This document shows, in pieces, positions 29,017 through 39,624 of a DNA stretch of 64,000 nt (the stretch's first letter is position 1; each line of letters opens with the position of its first letter). Both the position numbers and the translations under genes were made by a program. Source of the DNA: an uncultured Aquimarina sp. Lineage in GTDB: Bacteria > Bacteroidota > Bacteroidia > Flavobacteriales > Flavobacteriaceae. Below the pieces are notes generated by a model, which worked only from the letters and a program-made list of their open reading frames with translations, searched no databases and was not told the DNA's origin. The stretch spans positions 1,364,001 through 1,428,000 of the forward strand of contig CANMLW010000001.1 in the NCBI GenBank assembly GCA_947498705.1. The letters are read 5' to 3'.

Positions 29017-31071
29017 ATGAGGTTTCTTAATTTACCCTTTATCCTAATCACAATTTGCACTGTGTTAGGGATACTTATAGGAAATTATATAACCCTAGAA
29101 AGCACCTTTACTTTATTTTTATTTTTTATTGCCTGTTGTCTTTTAACGATTGTTTGGAAAGTTACTCAAAAGCCTTTCGCCCGCACCTATTTATTTACAA
29201 TTACTACAGGCATAACATTTGTGCTTTTTGGAATTGCCTTGGTAGAAATTCATAATCCTACCAATTTTGAAAGCCATTACACCAATTATATCCAAGATAA
29301 AAATATAGAAAGTAGTACCGGTATTCGATTTAGTATCAAAGAGCGATTAAAACCGACCTCGTTTTATAATAGATATATTGCGTCTATCAAATTTATAGAT
29401 CAGCACCCTGCACAAGGCTTAGTTTTAATCAAAATCCCAAAGAAAGGACATTCGAATGCCATTTTGGATATTGGTTATACATACTCATCTTATTCTCGAC
29501 TACAACCTATTCCGAAGCCATTAAATCCAAATCAATTTGACTATGCAAATTATCTAAGCAAACAATATATATATCACAGTATCACAATACCACCGGATGA
29601 ACTAAGTCATCGTAATGAAAACGAATGGACCTTTTATCTTTTAGCATCCAAAATAAGAAAACACATTAATAGTAAGCTTTCTGCATACCAGTTCAACACT
29701 ACTCAATTGTCTATTATTAATGCCTTATTTTTGGGACAACGACAGGATATTAGCCAAGAAACATTTAAACAATATCAAGACGCAGGTGCTATACATATTT
29801 TAGCCATATCCGGATTACATATCGGTATAATTCTTCTAATACTAAATCACGCCTTTAAGGCTCTTGAAAGAATTAAACGATATGGTAAAGTCATCAAACT
29901 TATAGTCATCATAGTTATTCTTTGGACCTTTGCTATTGTTGCCGGGTTATCTCCTTCGGTTCTTAGAGCAGTCACTATGTTTTCATTTTTTGCTATCGGA
30001 ATACAAAACAAATCCGAAATTAATACGTATAACTCTCTATTTGTTTCGATGTTTGTTCTATTATGTTTTCGGCCCATGTTTTTATTTTCTGTAGGCTTTC
30101 AATTAAGTTATTTGGCTGTTTTTGCCATTGTTTGGATTCAACCTATTTTTAACAGGATATATCAACCACGGTGGTATATAACAAAAAAATTATGGGAAAC
30201 TTTTACAGTAACCATTGCCGCGCAATTAGGTCTGTTCCCACTTTTAATATTTTATTTTCATCAATTTCCGCTATTGTTTTTTGTCTCTAACATTATAATT
30301 ATACCACTTTTAGGATCTCTTCTTTGTTTTGGTATTTTTACTATTACGCTAGCTTTATTTAATATTCTTCCTGCTTCAATCGCTACTTTATTCGGAAACT
30401 GTATTGACTTTATGAATACCATTATTGGCACGGTTGCAAGTTATAAAACTATGGTTGTTAGAGACATTCCTTTTTCATCAAATATGCTCCTTATTTCTTA
30501 TTTTATAATTCTTACTTCTATTTTAGCTTTCAAAAAACGCAAGTTTAAATGGGGTTATCTGGTTGCAATAGGAATGGTTTTTATGCTTATAGCTATCGGG
30601 TATGAAAAACACATGGCATCTCGCAGAGAGGCATTGATTGTATTTCATACTAAAAATAATTCTGTTATTGGGGTATTAGAAAACCAAAAACTAACTGTTT
30701 ACAACCAACAAAAACTTTCTAAATCTAAACGTGCTTATTTATTAAACAACTTTCTTGTTAGCAACCATGCAGTTCTGGACACCTCTTTTGCTCTAAAAAA
30801 TGTTTATGGATACAAAGAAAAAATCTTATTAATCATAGATAGTACTGGTATATCTCCTATTCACAAAATACGTCCAGATATTGTTTTACTAACAGATTCT
30901 CCAAAAATTCATCTCAACAGGGTTATTGACAATCTTAGCCCCAAGTTAATTGTTGCTGATGGCAATAATTATACTTCCTATATCGATCAATGGGAAAAAA
31001 CCTGCCTGGATAAAACCGTTTCATTTTATCGTACGGATAAAAATGGTGCTTTTATAATCAACTCAAAATAG
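29017..31071 (+). CDS. comEC: ComEC/Rec2 family DNA-uptake channel protein
   Basis: The 684-residue protein has a DUF4131-type N-terminal region with about two membrane segments and an OB-like part, followed by the competence domain with the conserved ILAISGLHIGIILL motif (about residues 265-280) and many membrane segments, including AGLSPSVLRA. The C-terminal part (about 540-684) is a soluble remnant that corresponds to the metallo-beta-lactamase position but lacks the HxHxDH motif. ComEC carries single-stranded DNA across the inner membrane in natural transformation. In Bacteroidota short ComEC proteins like this are common. It converges on the serine hydrolase gene with 16 bases between stops. 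Confidence 0.92.
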   Translation: MRFLNLPFILITICTVLGILIGNYITLESTFTLFLFFIACCLLTIVWKVTQKPFARTYLFTITTGITFVLFGIALVEIHNPTNFESHYTNYIQDKNIESSTGIRFSIKERLKPTSFYNRYIASIKFIDQHPAQGLVLIKIPKKGHSNAILDIGYTYSSYSRLQPIPKPLNPNQFDYANYLSKQYIYHSITIPPDELSHRNENEWTFYLLASKIRKHINSKLSAYQFNTTQLSIINALFLGQRQDISQETFKQYQDAGAIHILAISGLHIGIILLILNHAFKALERIKRYGKVIKLIVIIVILWTFAIVAGLSPSVLRAVTMFSFFAIGIQNKSEINTYNSLFVSMFVLLCFRPMFLFSVGFQLSYLAVFAIVWIQPIFNRIYQPRWYITKKLWETFTVTIAAQLGLFPLLIFYFHQFPLLFFVSNIIIIPLLGSLLCFGIFTITLALFNILPASIATLFGNCIDFMNTIIGTVASYKTMVVRDIPFSSNMLLISYFIILTSILAFKKRKFKWGYLVAIGMVFMLIAIGYEKHMASRREALIVFHTKNNSVIGVLENQKLTVYNQQKLSKSKRAYLLNNFLVSNHAVLDTSFALKNVYGYKEKILLIIDSTGISPIHKIRPDIVLLTDSPKIHLNRVIDNLSPKLIVADGNNYTSYIDQWEKTCLDKTVSFYRTDKNGAFIINSK

Positions 31072-31087
31072 CCAAATGAACCTTTTA

Positions 31088-32359
31088 CTATAAAACCAAA
31101 GCAGAAGAACCTTCTTGATCCATGCTTTTTTTAACATCATTGATTATTTTATAAATAGCAGGAATACAGTTTCTAGCCATTTTGTTGGGACTATTAAACA
31201 GCACACAAATTCCCAAGTCATCTTCAGAATAAATTGCGATTTCACTTCGGTAATTATTTACACTTCCTCCATGATGAATAACAGTACGAGGTTCTTTAGC
31301 CTGCTCATCTGTAAAAGAATGCACACGCCATCCTAACCCATAAAAAGATTTAAAGTGACCTGGCCATTTTTGATAGTATTTTCCTTTTCCTTCTACTTCG
31401 ATCACTGGGTTAAAAACATCACTCATTGTATTAGGCATCATAACTTCTGGATTATTTCCTAATAAAAACTTGAGCCATTTTCCCATATCGGTAATACTAG
31501 CATTTACACCTCCAGCAGCAATCCCGTCATTGAAATATTTTTTGTTTAACCGCATAGGTCTCCAACCTCTGCGCACTCTTTTATGAGGCAACGCAATATT
31601 GTTTGACTCTTGTAATGCTTCATAACTAGTCGATGCTGTAGACATATGTAAGGGATCAAAAATTCTATTTTGAATAATTTCTTGTAATGGAAGCCCTGCT
31701 ACATCCTCTATAATCTTACCACTAAGTGCAAAAACTGCATTTTGATAACTATAAATACTTCCTGGCTGACCAATTGAAGTTAAGTCCTTAAAACGACCTG
31801 CAATGGTCGTAATTGGCAAACCATCTTCGATTAGGTTAGTAAAACTATGATAAGGTAGCCCTGTAGTATGCGACAATATGTGGGCTATTGTAATTTCTTG
31901 TGTTTGTTCCTTATTTGCCAACTCGAAATTAGGAATATAATCTATCACCTTATCTTCCCAATTGATTAAACCTTCTTCTACGTGAATTCCTGCCAATATA
32001 CTTGCAAAACCTTTAGACACCGATCCTATTCTAAATATTGTCTTATCATTAACCGGATCTGTTAATGCTATATTCTTTCTACCGTAACCTTTTTTATAAA
32101 TTACAGAATCACATTTTACGATACTTACTGCAGCACCAACAATCTGGTTTTTATGCATTGCCTCATTAAAGTATGCATTTATGGCCTCTGCTAATCTATT
32201 TCTATAGGAGTCTGTAAAATGAACTTCGGGTGATACCGCAATCGTATCGATTGATATTTTTTTTGTTGTATTGGATGTGGGTTGTTTTGTAGCTGCAAAG
32301 GATAATATCAAAGCAACAAACAACATAGTCGGGGTAACTATGGCAAATATTTTTCTCAT
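31088..32359 (-). CDS. Serine beta-lactamase-like hydrolase (class C / PBP4* family)
   Basis: The 423-residue protein has an N-terminal signal segment (about residues 5-22) and a beta-lactamase-fold domain with the active-site Ser113-V-S-K116, a Tyr-x-Asn motif in YSYQNAVF, and the HHGG triad near residues 377-380. Members include D-amino-peptidases, esterases and PBP4*-like proteins; a resistance role cannot be assumed. The C-terminus is short and lacks a sorting domain, so a periplasmic location is likely. The neighbours give no functional hint. Confidence 0.9.
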   Translation of the reverse strand: MRKIFAIVTPTMLFVALILSFAATKQPTSNTTKKISIDTIAVSPEVHFTDSYRNRLAEAINAYFNEAMHKNQIVGAAVSIVKCDSVIYKKGYGRKNIALTDPVNDKTIFRIGSVSKGFASILAGIHVEEGLINWEDKVIDYIPNFELANKEQTQEITIAHILSHTTGLPYHSFTNLIEDGLPITTIAGRFKDLTSIGQPGSIYSYQNAVFALSGKIIEDVAGLPLQEIIQNRIFDPLHMSTASTSYEALQESNNIALPHKRVRRGWRPMRLNKKYFNDGIAAGGVNASITDMGKWLKFLLGNNPEVMMPNTMSDVFNPVIEVEGKGKYYQKWPGHFKSFYGLGWRVHSFTDEQAKEPRTVIHHGGSVNNYRSEIAIYSEDDLGICVLFNSPNKMARNCIPAIYKIINDVKKSMDQEGSSALVL

Positions 32360-32789
32360 AAATAGGTATGCTTACAACAAAAGAAATAATTAGATATTTA
32401 TTGCAACTAACAGTAGGTTTATTGGGTGCACTTAAAACTTTAACATATACAAAGGCACAATTGCTTTAAATTATATTCAAAATATTTCTTCTATTGTATT
32501 CTTGATTTGGGTGTTAATTTTACATTTAACTATGTAACGAATAGATAATCAATTAATTGCCTCTTCGCACTAAGTTTTATTAGTTTATTAGTAATTGTTT
32601 TACTGTTAAACATAAAAATTTCCCGTAAATTTTGCAATAAGAAGTACCTTTATTTCTGAGAATACTTACGTAAAAACTTACCTTATAAACAAACCGAGTA
32701 ACCCTTATAGGGTCTTTAAAAGGTTACTTAGAAAACACCCTAGAAATTTATATAAAATTTAATAGTATAGAAGAAGGCGATACCATACT
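32360..32789. other. Intergenic region after the secreted thioredoxin gene
   Basis: This 430-base AT-rich gap holds the promoter side of the serine hydrolase gene and the 3' side of the thioredoxin gene. AGTAACC (32697-32703) and GGTTACT (32722-32728) can pair, and a smaller ACCC/GGGT hairpin (32701-32713) competes with it. This may be a weak 3' structure of the thioredoxin message. No coding frame of useful length, tRNA or clear promoter box was seen. Confidence 0.4.
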
Positions 32790-33329
32790 TTAATTACTAA
32801 AAGTACTAACAAATGATTTCTCATACTTCTGCCAGGCGTCGGCAGTTGTAAGTTTCTTATAATCATTGTTATGAATCATTTTAAGGTATATTTCGAGTTG
32901 TTGTGGTGTCTTATAACCCACCACCGGAGCAATCAGCTTGCCATTTTCATCAAAAAACACCATACTTGGATAACCGCTTATTTTTAATGCATTTGCAAAG
33001 AAGTGCTGGCTGTTTCTTCCTTTTTTATTTGGGTTATAATTTGGATTGGTATATGTAAAGTCATTATAATGTACTTCTTCTGTTCCTTCTGCATTAAATT
33101 TTACTGCATAGTAATTTTCATTTACATAGGATACCACATCTTTATTATGAAAAGTTTTTTTGTCCAAAAGTTTACATGGGCCACACCAATCTGTGTATAC
33201 ATCCATAAAAATCTTTTTAGGTTGTTTTTTTTGGGCTTCCAACGCATCATTCATTGTCATCCAGTTAATTTCTTGAGCTTGGGTAGTAAGACACAAAAAC
33301 AATACTAAGGGTAAAAGTAGGTTCTTCAT
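32790..33329 (-). CDS. Secreted thioredoxin-like protein
   Basis: The 179-residue protein has a signal peptide (about residues 1-18, ending TTQAQ) and a thioredoxin-fold domain with DVYTDWCGPCKLLD (active-site Cys49 and Cys52), a cis-Pro in SGYPSMVFFD, and the spacing of the DUF255/DsbD-gamma-like family. It probably reduces or exchanges disulfides in the periplasm. An insertion of about 20 residues (NDFTYTNPNYNPNKKGRNSQ) lies between the active site and the cis-Pro. It stands alone. Confidence 0.92.
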   Translation of the reverse strand: MKNLLLPLVLFLCLTTQAQEINWMTMNDALEAQKKQPKKIFMDVYTDWCGPCKLLDKKTFHNKDVVSYVNENYYAVKFNAEGTEEVHYNDFTYTNPNYNPNKKGRNSQHFFANALKISGYPSMVFFDENGKLIAPVVGYKTPQQLEIYLKMIHNNDYKKLTTADAWQKYEKSFVSTFSN

Positions 33330-33453
33330 TTGGCTTATTTTTATAAGGTTATGGCGCTATCAAATTATTTTCAAATTTGAGAAAGCACTAATATAACTCA
33401 TTTTTTTAAGCTATATTTTATTATTAGTCTTAGCAAAAATCATTCCTTACTAT

Positions 33454-33485
33454 AAAAAACCCCTATCTTATTATAAGATAGGGGT
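33454..33485 (-). terminator. Terminator of the peptidase/POT operon
   Basis: ACCCCTATCTTA (33459-33470) and TAAGATAGGGGT (33474-33485) form a perfect 12-bp stem with a 3-base loop. On the minus strand the stem runs into six T residues. It lies 24 bases after the stop of the last POT gene. Confidence 0.9.
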
Positions 33486-33508
33486 CATTAAATAATCAAT
33501 ATCGAACA

Positions 33509-35629
33509 CTATCGTATTCCGTGCATTAATTTTTTCATTACTGGGTTTAAGGCCAATATAATTAAGGCGGCTACCACAGGAACTATCGTAAATATCAAAA
33601 AGAATGTTGATAAACTATATTGATGTGTAATATTTTCGATCTGCCCTCCTAATACTGCTGCAGTTTTGTTTCCAACAGCAATACCTAGGTACCACATACC
33701 AAACATAAAAGCAATCATACGTGCTGGAACCAGTTTAGACACATAGGACAATCCTACAGGAGATAAACAGAGTTCTCCGAGGGTATGGAATAAATAGGCC
33801 AATACCAACCAAACCATACTTACTTTTACTCCTTCGGTTACACCATACGCTCCAAATGCTAACAGACCAAAACCGATCGCCATAATTATTAGTCCTAATG
33901 CATATTTTGCAGAAGGAGATGGATTGTACTTACTTTCCCACCACTTAGAGAACATAGATGCGAATGCGATGATAAAAAATGAGTTTAAGATACTAAACCA
34001 AGAAACGGTTACTTCTATCTCATTACTCTTTATTTCAGAAACAGTTGCCGTTATTACTCCATTATCTCTATTAAGATTCTTTCCATTCTCTATAGCAAAA
34101 GCTAATCTTTCCTCTGTTAGATAACCAAAATTTGTTCTTTCCTTATCTTTATTAATGATGTTTATTTTATCCCCAACATTAAAGGCCTCTACTTCTGTAA
34201 TATTAGTTGTACGATCTACCACTTTACTTCCTTCAGGGACTGGCATACTTTGGGTAATTGGAGTATACATAATTTTTTTATTCCCTTCTTCATCAAAAAC
34301 CAGGTTTCCGGCTCCGTCTTGTTCAAAACTTTCTACTGCTTTATAAGTTACGTCATAAGCTGTTGTGTTAAAGTCACGATTAAGCATCCAACCTACGATT
34401 GCCCACATAATAGCAAAACAAACTACCAAAACAACATTCGACCCTGGTATTTTTTTAAATGTTTTTTTCCATAAAATGTATAAAACGTAACTAACGAATA
34501 AAAGAGGAACTACTGTAAGCAGCGTGTTTATAATATTAAAAATAGTTGCCGAACTACCACTTAAAACTCTGTTTACATTATCTCTTGCAAAAATAATTAA
34601 TGAAGAAGCTCCTTGCTCAAAACACATCCAAAAGAACACAGTAAAAAAGGCAAAAACCACGAACGCAATCATTTTGTCTCTAACTATTTTGGTGTAACGA
34701 CTTATTCTGCTAATCACCACTGTAAAAAACAGCCCTAATGCAATTAATATACCTACATATTGCCCATCTAAATCACCTATTTTTAAAGCAGAGAACATAT
34801 CCACACCTCCTATTTTAGACAGTGGATCGTTAAAAGCATATCCTACTCCAAGGATAGTACAAATAGTAATCAATATTTTATCTGTCAGCGTAAACGGATT
34901 TCTTTTTTCTTCATCAAGATCAACTTCTGGTCTATCTTCTGGATGCTTTTCATTTATATTCTGAGGAATCTCAACTTCATGTACTTTTGAAGGTTTCGCT
35001 CCAATACTACCAAAAAGACTACCTGCTAACCAAAATTGTATGGTTCCTAATAACATAAAAATACCTGCTAATCCAAAACCATATGCCCAACCTAATTTTT
35101 CTGCTAAATACCCGCATAACATCATTCCGAAAAACGCTCCAGCATTTACCCCCATATAAAAGATAGTATATGCTCCATCTTTCTTTTCTGGGTTCTTTTT
35201 ATACATTTCAGAAATAGTAGATGTAATATTAGGTTTAAAGAATCCTGTACCAATAACTAACAACCCTAAACCAATATAAAGTGACAGTTCTGTTTCTAAA
35301 GCCATAGACGCATGCCCTAAGGTCATGATTAATGCCCCTATTACCACAGCCCAGCGGTATCCTGTATACTTATCTGCTATGATACCTCCTAAAATAGGAG
35401 TTACATATAATAACATGGCATACGTACCAAAAAGCGCAGTGGCATTTTCTGCAGACCATTCCCATCCCGGATTGTAACCAACTAATGCCATTGTTAAGAA
35501 ATTTACGAGCAGTACCCGCATTCCGTAAAATGAGAAACGCTCCCACATTTCTGTAAAAAATAGAACAAATAGCCCCGCTGGATGTCCTAAAACCTTATCC
35601 TTAAATAAGTTTTCGATGTCAGTATTCAT
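33509..35629 (-). CDS. POT-family proton-coupled peptide transporter, long form
   Basis: At 706 residues it is clearly longer than usual bacterial POT proteins (about 450-520). The N-terminal half carries the proton-coupling motif FTEMWERFSFYGMR (about residues 24-37) and the second signature in GVNAGAFFGMM. After about twelve membrane segments' worth of typical sequence, roughly residues 425-535 form a hydrophilic insert (around 34030-34360) with beta-rich, acidic sequence between two membrane segments; by topology it would lie outside the cytoplasm. A further acidic loop (about residues 210-240) is cytoplasmic. It imports di- and tripeptides. It is the last gene of a three-gene operon with another POT transporter and a DPP-IV-like peptidase. 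Confidence 0.93.
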   Translation of the reverse strand: MNTDIENLFKDKVLGHPAGLFVLFFTEMWERFSFYGMRVLLVNFLTMALVGYNPGWEWSAENATALFGTYAMLLYVTPILGGIIADKYTGYRWAVVIGALIMTLGHASMALETELSLYIGLGLLVIGTGFFKPNITSTISEMYKKNPEKKDGAYTIFYMGVNAGAFFGMMLCGYLAEKLGWAYGFGLAGIFMLLGTIQFWLAGSLFGSIGAKPSKVHEVEIPQNINEKHPEDRPEVDLDEEKRNPFTLTDKILITICTILGVGYAFNDPLSKIGGVDMFSALKIGDLDGQYVGILIALGLFFTVVISRISRYTKIVRDKMIAFVVFAFFTVFFWMCFEQGASSLIIFARDNVNRVLSGSSATIFNIINTLLTVVPLLFVSYVLYILWKKTFKKIPGSNVVLVVCFAIMWAIVGWMLNRDFNTTAYDVTYKAVESFEQDGAGNLVFDEEGNKKIMYTPITQSMPVPEGSKVVDRTTNITEVEAFNVGDKINIINKDKERTNFGYLTEERLAFAIENGKNLNRDNGVITATVSEIKSNEIEVTVSWFSILNSFFIIAFASMFSKWWESKYNPSPSAKYALGLIIMAIGFGLLAFGAYGVTEGVKVSMVWLVLAYLFHTLGELCLSPVGLSYVSKLVPARMIAFMFGMWYLGIAVGNKTAAVLGGQIENITHQYSLSTFFLIFTIVPVVAALIILALNPVMKKLMHGIR

Positions 35630-35650
35630 ATATATGATTTAATAAAAAAT

Positions 35651-37207
35651 TTAATTATCAGCTAATTCAAAGCCTTCTGCTTCATCAGAGTGCATTACCT
35701 TTTCATTATCCTCTGCACCATGCGTTAATCGTTTTAATGGTTTTAATATTGCAATAACTAAAATCCCAAAAATTACAGTAAAAACTGCTATTCCTGCAAA
35801 AATTGCATATTCTCCAAACACTGATGCTTTTTCTCCCAGGATTCCTGCTACTTTATTTCCAAGACCAGTTGCCGCAAAATATACTCCCATCATTAGAGAA
35901 GCGTATTTTACAGGGGCTAGTTTTGTTATAAACGAAAGAGCAACTGGAGATGAGCATAACTCGCCAATAGTATGAAATAAATATGCCAAAACTAGCCATT
36001 GCATTCCAGAACTTCCATTTTCATTATACTCAGAAGCAGCAAATATCATAAACACAAATCCTAATCCCATAATCATGGTTCCTATCGCCATTTTAAACAA
36101 GGAAGAAGCTTCTTTACCTTTTAATTTTCTTTTTGCCCAATAACCAGCTATTCCTGTTGCTAAAAGAATTATAAATCCTGCATTAAGTCCTTGAAACCAT
36201 GTAGCCGGTATTTCCCATCCTAGTAAAAATCTATCTGTTTTTGTTTTGGTATAAACACTCATTAGTCCTCCTGCTTGTTCAAAAGCACCCCAGAAAACAA
36301 TAACTATTAAAAAAGAAAGTAACAACACTAAGTACCTATCCTTCAAAACCTTTGTTTCTAGCTCTTTATATATCATCATCATTATTCCTGCCACCAAAGC
36401 AATAAATATAAACAATGCTGTATATCCCCAACTGTCTACTCCTTCATAAGAAAACCCAGCAAATACTCCATAAGCTATTATTATTGCCACTGCTATTAAC
36501 TGTAAGGGGGATCCCATTAATTTAGACAATAATTTCCCTAAAGAAACATCATTTTGTTTGTCTTGAACTGTAGGTTTATTACCCACATGTACCAAATATT
36601 TCTGCCCATACAAATAAACTGCCAGTCCAAATAACATTGCTATTCCTGCTAATCCAAATCCATAGTGCCACCCATGCACTTCTCCTACATATCCAACTAT
36701 AAAAGTCGCCAATAAGGATCCTAAATTAATCCCTATATAAAAAATACTAAATCCTTTATCTCTACGTATATCTCCTTGCTTATACAATCCACCTACCATG
36801 GTAGAAATATTAGGTTTTAACAAACCTACTCCCAAAATAATGAGTCCTAATCCAGAATAAAATGCCCACATTTCTTCTACTGCCAAAACACCATGTCCCA
36901 TAACCAGAATAATTGCACCATAAAGCACCGCTTTCTTCTGACCCAAAATTTTATCTGCAATCATCCCTCCTGGAATTGACATCACGTATACTAACATCGT
37001 ATACCATCCATATAGCATAATTGATTCTGATTCTAACCAACCCAATCCAGGGTTTTCATCTGTGGTTTTTTGTACCAGATATAATGTTAATAGCGCTCTC
37101 ATTCCGTAATAAGAAAAGCGCTCCCACATTTCTGTAAAGAAAAGTACGTAGAGTCCTATAGGATGTCCAAACAGTTCTCTTTGATTAGGTTGCAGGGTTG
37201 CAGACAT
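35651..37207 (-). CDS. POT-family proton-coupled peptide transporter, standard length
   Basis: The 518-residue protein has the proton-coupling motif FTEMWERFSYYGMR (about residues 23-36), the FYIGINLGSL signature and about 14 membrane segments. It ends in an acidic cytoplasmic tail. It is a paralog of the following gene but lacks the large insert. It sits between the peptidase gene (31 bases upstream) and the long POT gene (21 bases downstream) on the same strand, so peptides released by the peptidase family can be imported by either transporter. Substrate range is not predictable from the sequence. Confidence 0.95.
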   Translation of the reverse strand: MSATLQPNQRELFGHPIGLYVLFFTEMWERFSYYGMRALLTLYLVQKTTDENPGLGWLESESIMLYGWYTMLVYVMSIPGGMIADKILGQKKAVLYGAIILVMGHGVLAVEEMWAFYSGLGLIILGVGLLKPNISTMVGGLYKQGDIRRDKGFSIFYIGINLGSLLATFIVGYVGEVHGWHYGFGLAGIAMLFGLAVYLYGQKYLVHVGNKPTVQDKQNDVSLGKLLSKLMGSPLQLIAVAIIIAYGVFAGFSYEGVDSWGYTALFIFIALVAGIMMMIYKELETKVLKDRYLVLLLSFLIVIVFWGAFEQAGGLMSVYTKTKTDRFLLGWEIPATWFQGLNAGFIILLATGIAGYWAKRKLKGKEASSLFKMAIGTMIMGLGFVFMIFAASEYNENGSSGMQWLVLAYLFHTIGELCSSPVALSFITKLAPVKYASLMMGVYFAATGLGNKVAGILGEKASVFGEYAIFAGIAVFTVIFGILVIAILKPLKRLTHGAEDNEKVMHSDEAEGFELADN

Positions 37208-37238
37208 ATTTTTAAAATTAAATTAATAAATCGTTCTA

Positions 37239-39410
37239 TTATAAATTCTCTTTAATAAAGTTTGTCATTTTTGTATACAAGTGTAATCTCGTATTTCCTC
37301 CATAAATACCATGATTTTTATCAGGGTATATTGCCCACTCAAACTGCTTATTAGCTTGTATTAGTGCTTCTACCATTCTCATAGTATGTTGTACATGCAC
37401 ATTGTCATCTCCAGATCCATGTACTAATAAGTACTTTCCTTTTAGCAATTCTGGATAGTTAAAAGGTGAGTTATCATCATATCCAGCCGGGTTTTCTTGT
37501 GGGGTACGCATATAACGTTCTGTATAAATAGTATCATAGAATCTCCAACTGGTAACAGGAGCTACCGCAATTGCCATTTTGAACACATCATTTCCTTTTA
37601 ATAAACAATTGGTAGACATATGGCCTCCATAACTCCACCCCCAAATACCAATTCTAGTTGCATCTATATAATCCAGTTGCCCTAATTGCTTGGCTGCAGC
37701 AATTTGATCTTCTGTTTCTAGTTTTACAAGGTTCTTATAAGTGACTTTTTTGAATTTGGCTCCTTTAAATCCGGTTCCTCGTCCATCAACACATGCAATA
37801 ATATATCCTTGCTGTGCCAACATCTGATACCAATAATCATTGGCTCTATTCCAGGTATTCTTAACCGATTGTGATCCTGGACCAGAATATTGATACATTA
37901 ACAATGGATATTTCTTTGTAGCGTCAAAATTTTTGGGCTTAACCATCCACATGTTAAGGTTTTCTCCATTTACCTCGATGGTAGAAAATTCTTTAGCACT
38001 CATATCATAAGCACCAAGCTTTTCTAACAATGCCTTATTATTTTTTATCTCTCGAACCAAAGCTCCTGTCTTACCTTTATGTAATGTATACTCATAAGGC
38101 GTAGTTGTATTCGAGAAATATGATATATAAAATCCAAAGTCTTTACTAAACTCTGCATCATTTATTCCTTCTTTGGTACTTAATCGTTTTTTATTTTTTC
38201 CATCTAAAGAAACAGCATAAATATCTCTATTTATACTTCCGTTCTCGACACTTTGATAAAATACCTTTTTATTCTTTTTATCATACCCATAATAATTTGT
38301 TACCTCCCAGTTACCTTTGGTTACCTGTGTAATCAATTCTCCTGTCTCTTTGTAATGGTAGATATGATTGTATCCGTCTTTTTCACTGGTCCAGATAAAA
38401 CTATTATCCTCTAAAAAAGTAAGGTTATCTGTTATATCGATATAAGCTTCATCTTTTTCATTAAGAACGATTTTTGGGGCTTTCGTCTTGGCGTCTACAA
38501 AAATTAAATCCAGATTATTTTGGTGTCTATTAAGTACTTGTACACTCAAAATATCTGGATTAACAGTCCATTTGATTCTAGGAATATAGAAATCTTTATA
38601 GTCCCCGAGTTTGACTTTATCTAGTGCCATTGCCGTAATATCTGCAATATGGAGAGAGACTTTTGCGTTTTTTTCTCCTGCTTTTGGATATTTAAAGACT
38701 TGTTGTTTTGGATATAATTTTTTGCCATAAACGTCCATAGAAAATTCGGGCACTTCTTTTTCATCAAATTTCAAGAATGCAATTTTGTTACTATCAGCAC
38801 TCCACTCAAAAGCTCTTACAAAAGCAAACTCTTCTTCATACACCCAATCTGTGATCCCATTAATAATACTGTTTTTCTTACCGTCTTCTGTGAGCTGAAT
38901 CTCTTGTTGTGATGTTAAATTGAGTACATAGATATTATTGTCTAGTACATAAGCAATTTTATTACCATCAGGAGAAAGCTTTGGAGATTGAATTTTCTTA
39001 TCACTTATTTTCAAAATTCCTTTAGAAGCTACATCATATAGGTGATAAATTCCACGAGAAGAATGGCGGTATATTTTTTCTATCTCACTAGATAGTATTA
39101 TTCTCTTTTCATCATTACTAAATGTATACCCTTGAAAAGATTTCAAATCTCCCAAAGATGAACTTGTAATAAGTGTTCTGGTTTTTTCTCCTGTTTCGTA
39201 ATTATAAATTTCGATATTGGTAGCTCCAGAAACTTTGTCCTTTTCTAATACAGAATATTCGGTCCCATTATTCATCGCGTGCAAAGATTGCAACCCCTCT
39301 GTTTTAAAAGCCCTTCCCCATATATCATTAAGTGTAAAACTCTTATCCTGTGCAAACGCCACAGATCCAACCAAAAAAATAGCTGTAAAAAAGAATTTAG
39401 TAATTTTCAT
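37239..39410 (-). CDS. Secreted S9 family dipeptidyl peptidase (DPP-IV-like)
   Basis: The 723-residue protein has a signal peptide (about residues 1-20, SVAFAQ), a DPP-IV N-terminal beta-propeller (about 30-480) with the Glu pair motif WVYEEEF that binds the peptide N-terminus, and an S9 hydrolase domain. Catalytic residues are Ser593 in GWSYGGH, the Asp in HGSGDDNVH and the His in DKNHGIYG. The enzyme removes X-Pro or X-Ala dipeptides from peptides in the periplasm. It heads an operon with two dipeptide/tripeptide transporters, which fits a peptide-scavenging unit. Confidence 0.95.
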   Translation of the reverse strand: MKITKFFFTAIFLVGSVAFAQDKSFTLNDIWGRAFKTEGLQSLHAMNNGTEYSVLEKDKVSGATNIEIYNYETGEKTRTLITSSSLGDLKSFQGYTFSNDEKRIILSSEIEKIYRHSSRGIYHLYDVASKGILKISDKKIQSPKLSPDGNKIAYVLDNNIYVLNLTSQQEIQLTEDGKKNSIINGITDWVYEEEFAFVRAFEWSADSNKIAFLKFDEKEVPEFSMDVYGKKLYPKQQVFKYPKAGEKNAKVSLHIADITAMALDKVKLGDYKDFYIPRIKWTVNPDILSVQVLNRHQNNLDLIFVDAKTKAPKIVLNEKDEAYIDITDNLTFLEDNSFIWTSEKDGYNHIYHYKETGELITQVTKGNWEVTNYYGYDKKNKKVFYQSVENGSINRDIYAVSLDGKNKKRLSTKEGINDAEFSKDFGFYISYFSNTTTPYEYTLHKGKTGALVREIKNNKALLEKLGAYDMSAKEFSTIEVNGENLNMWMVKPKNFDATKKYPLLMYQYSGPGSQSVKNTWNRANDYWYQMLAQQGYIIACVDGRGTGFKGAKFKKVTYKNLVKLETEDQIAAAKQLGQLDYIDATRIGIWGWSYGGHMSTNCLLKGNDVFKMAIAVAPVTSWRFYDTIYTERYMRTPQENPAGYDDNSPFNYPELLKGKYLLVHGSGDDNVHVQHTMRMVEALIQANKQFEWAIYPDKNHGIYGGNTRLHLYTKMTNFIKENL

Positions 39411-39624
39411 ATTTAAATTTTAAAATTGGCAACCCCAAGAATACTAAAAAATCTGCGAAAAATACAACAATTGCTGTTAAATACAATAAAACCGCCAGTA
39501 CATGTTTATATTTTTTTAACAGATCGTTAAATGATTTTAAATTCTAGTGGGAGTACTAAACATAAAAATCATCTTTTTATAGGGCAAAAAAGAACAGACT
39601 CGTATTAATAACAAAACAGAATGG

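Noticed and set aside
31088..32359. Antibiotic-resistance beta-lactamase call
   Set aside because: The motifs fit the broad class C-like hydrolase family; sequence alone gives no support for resistance.
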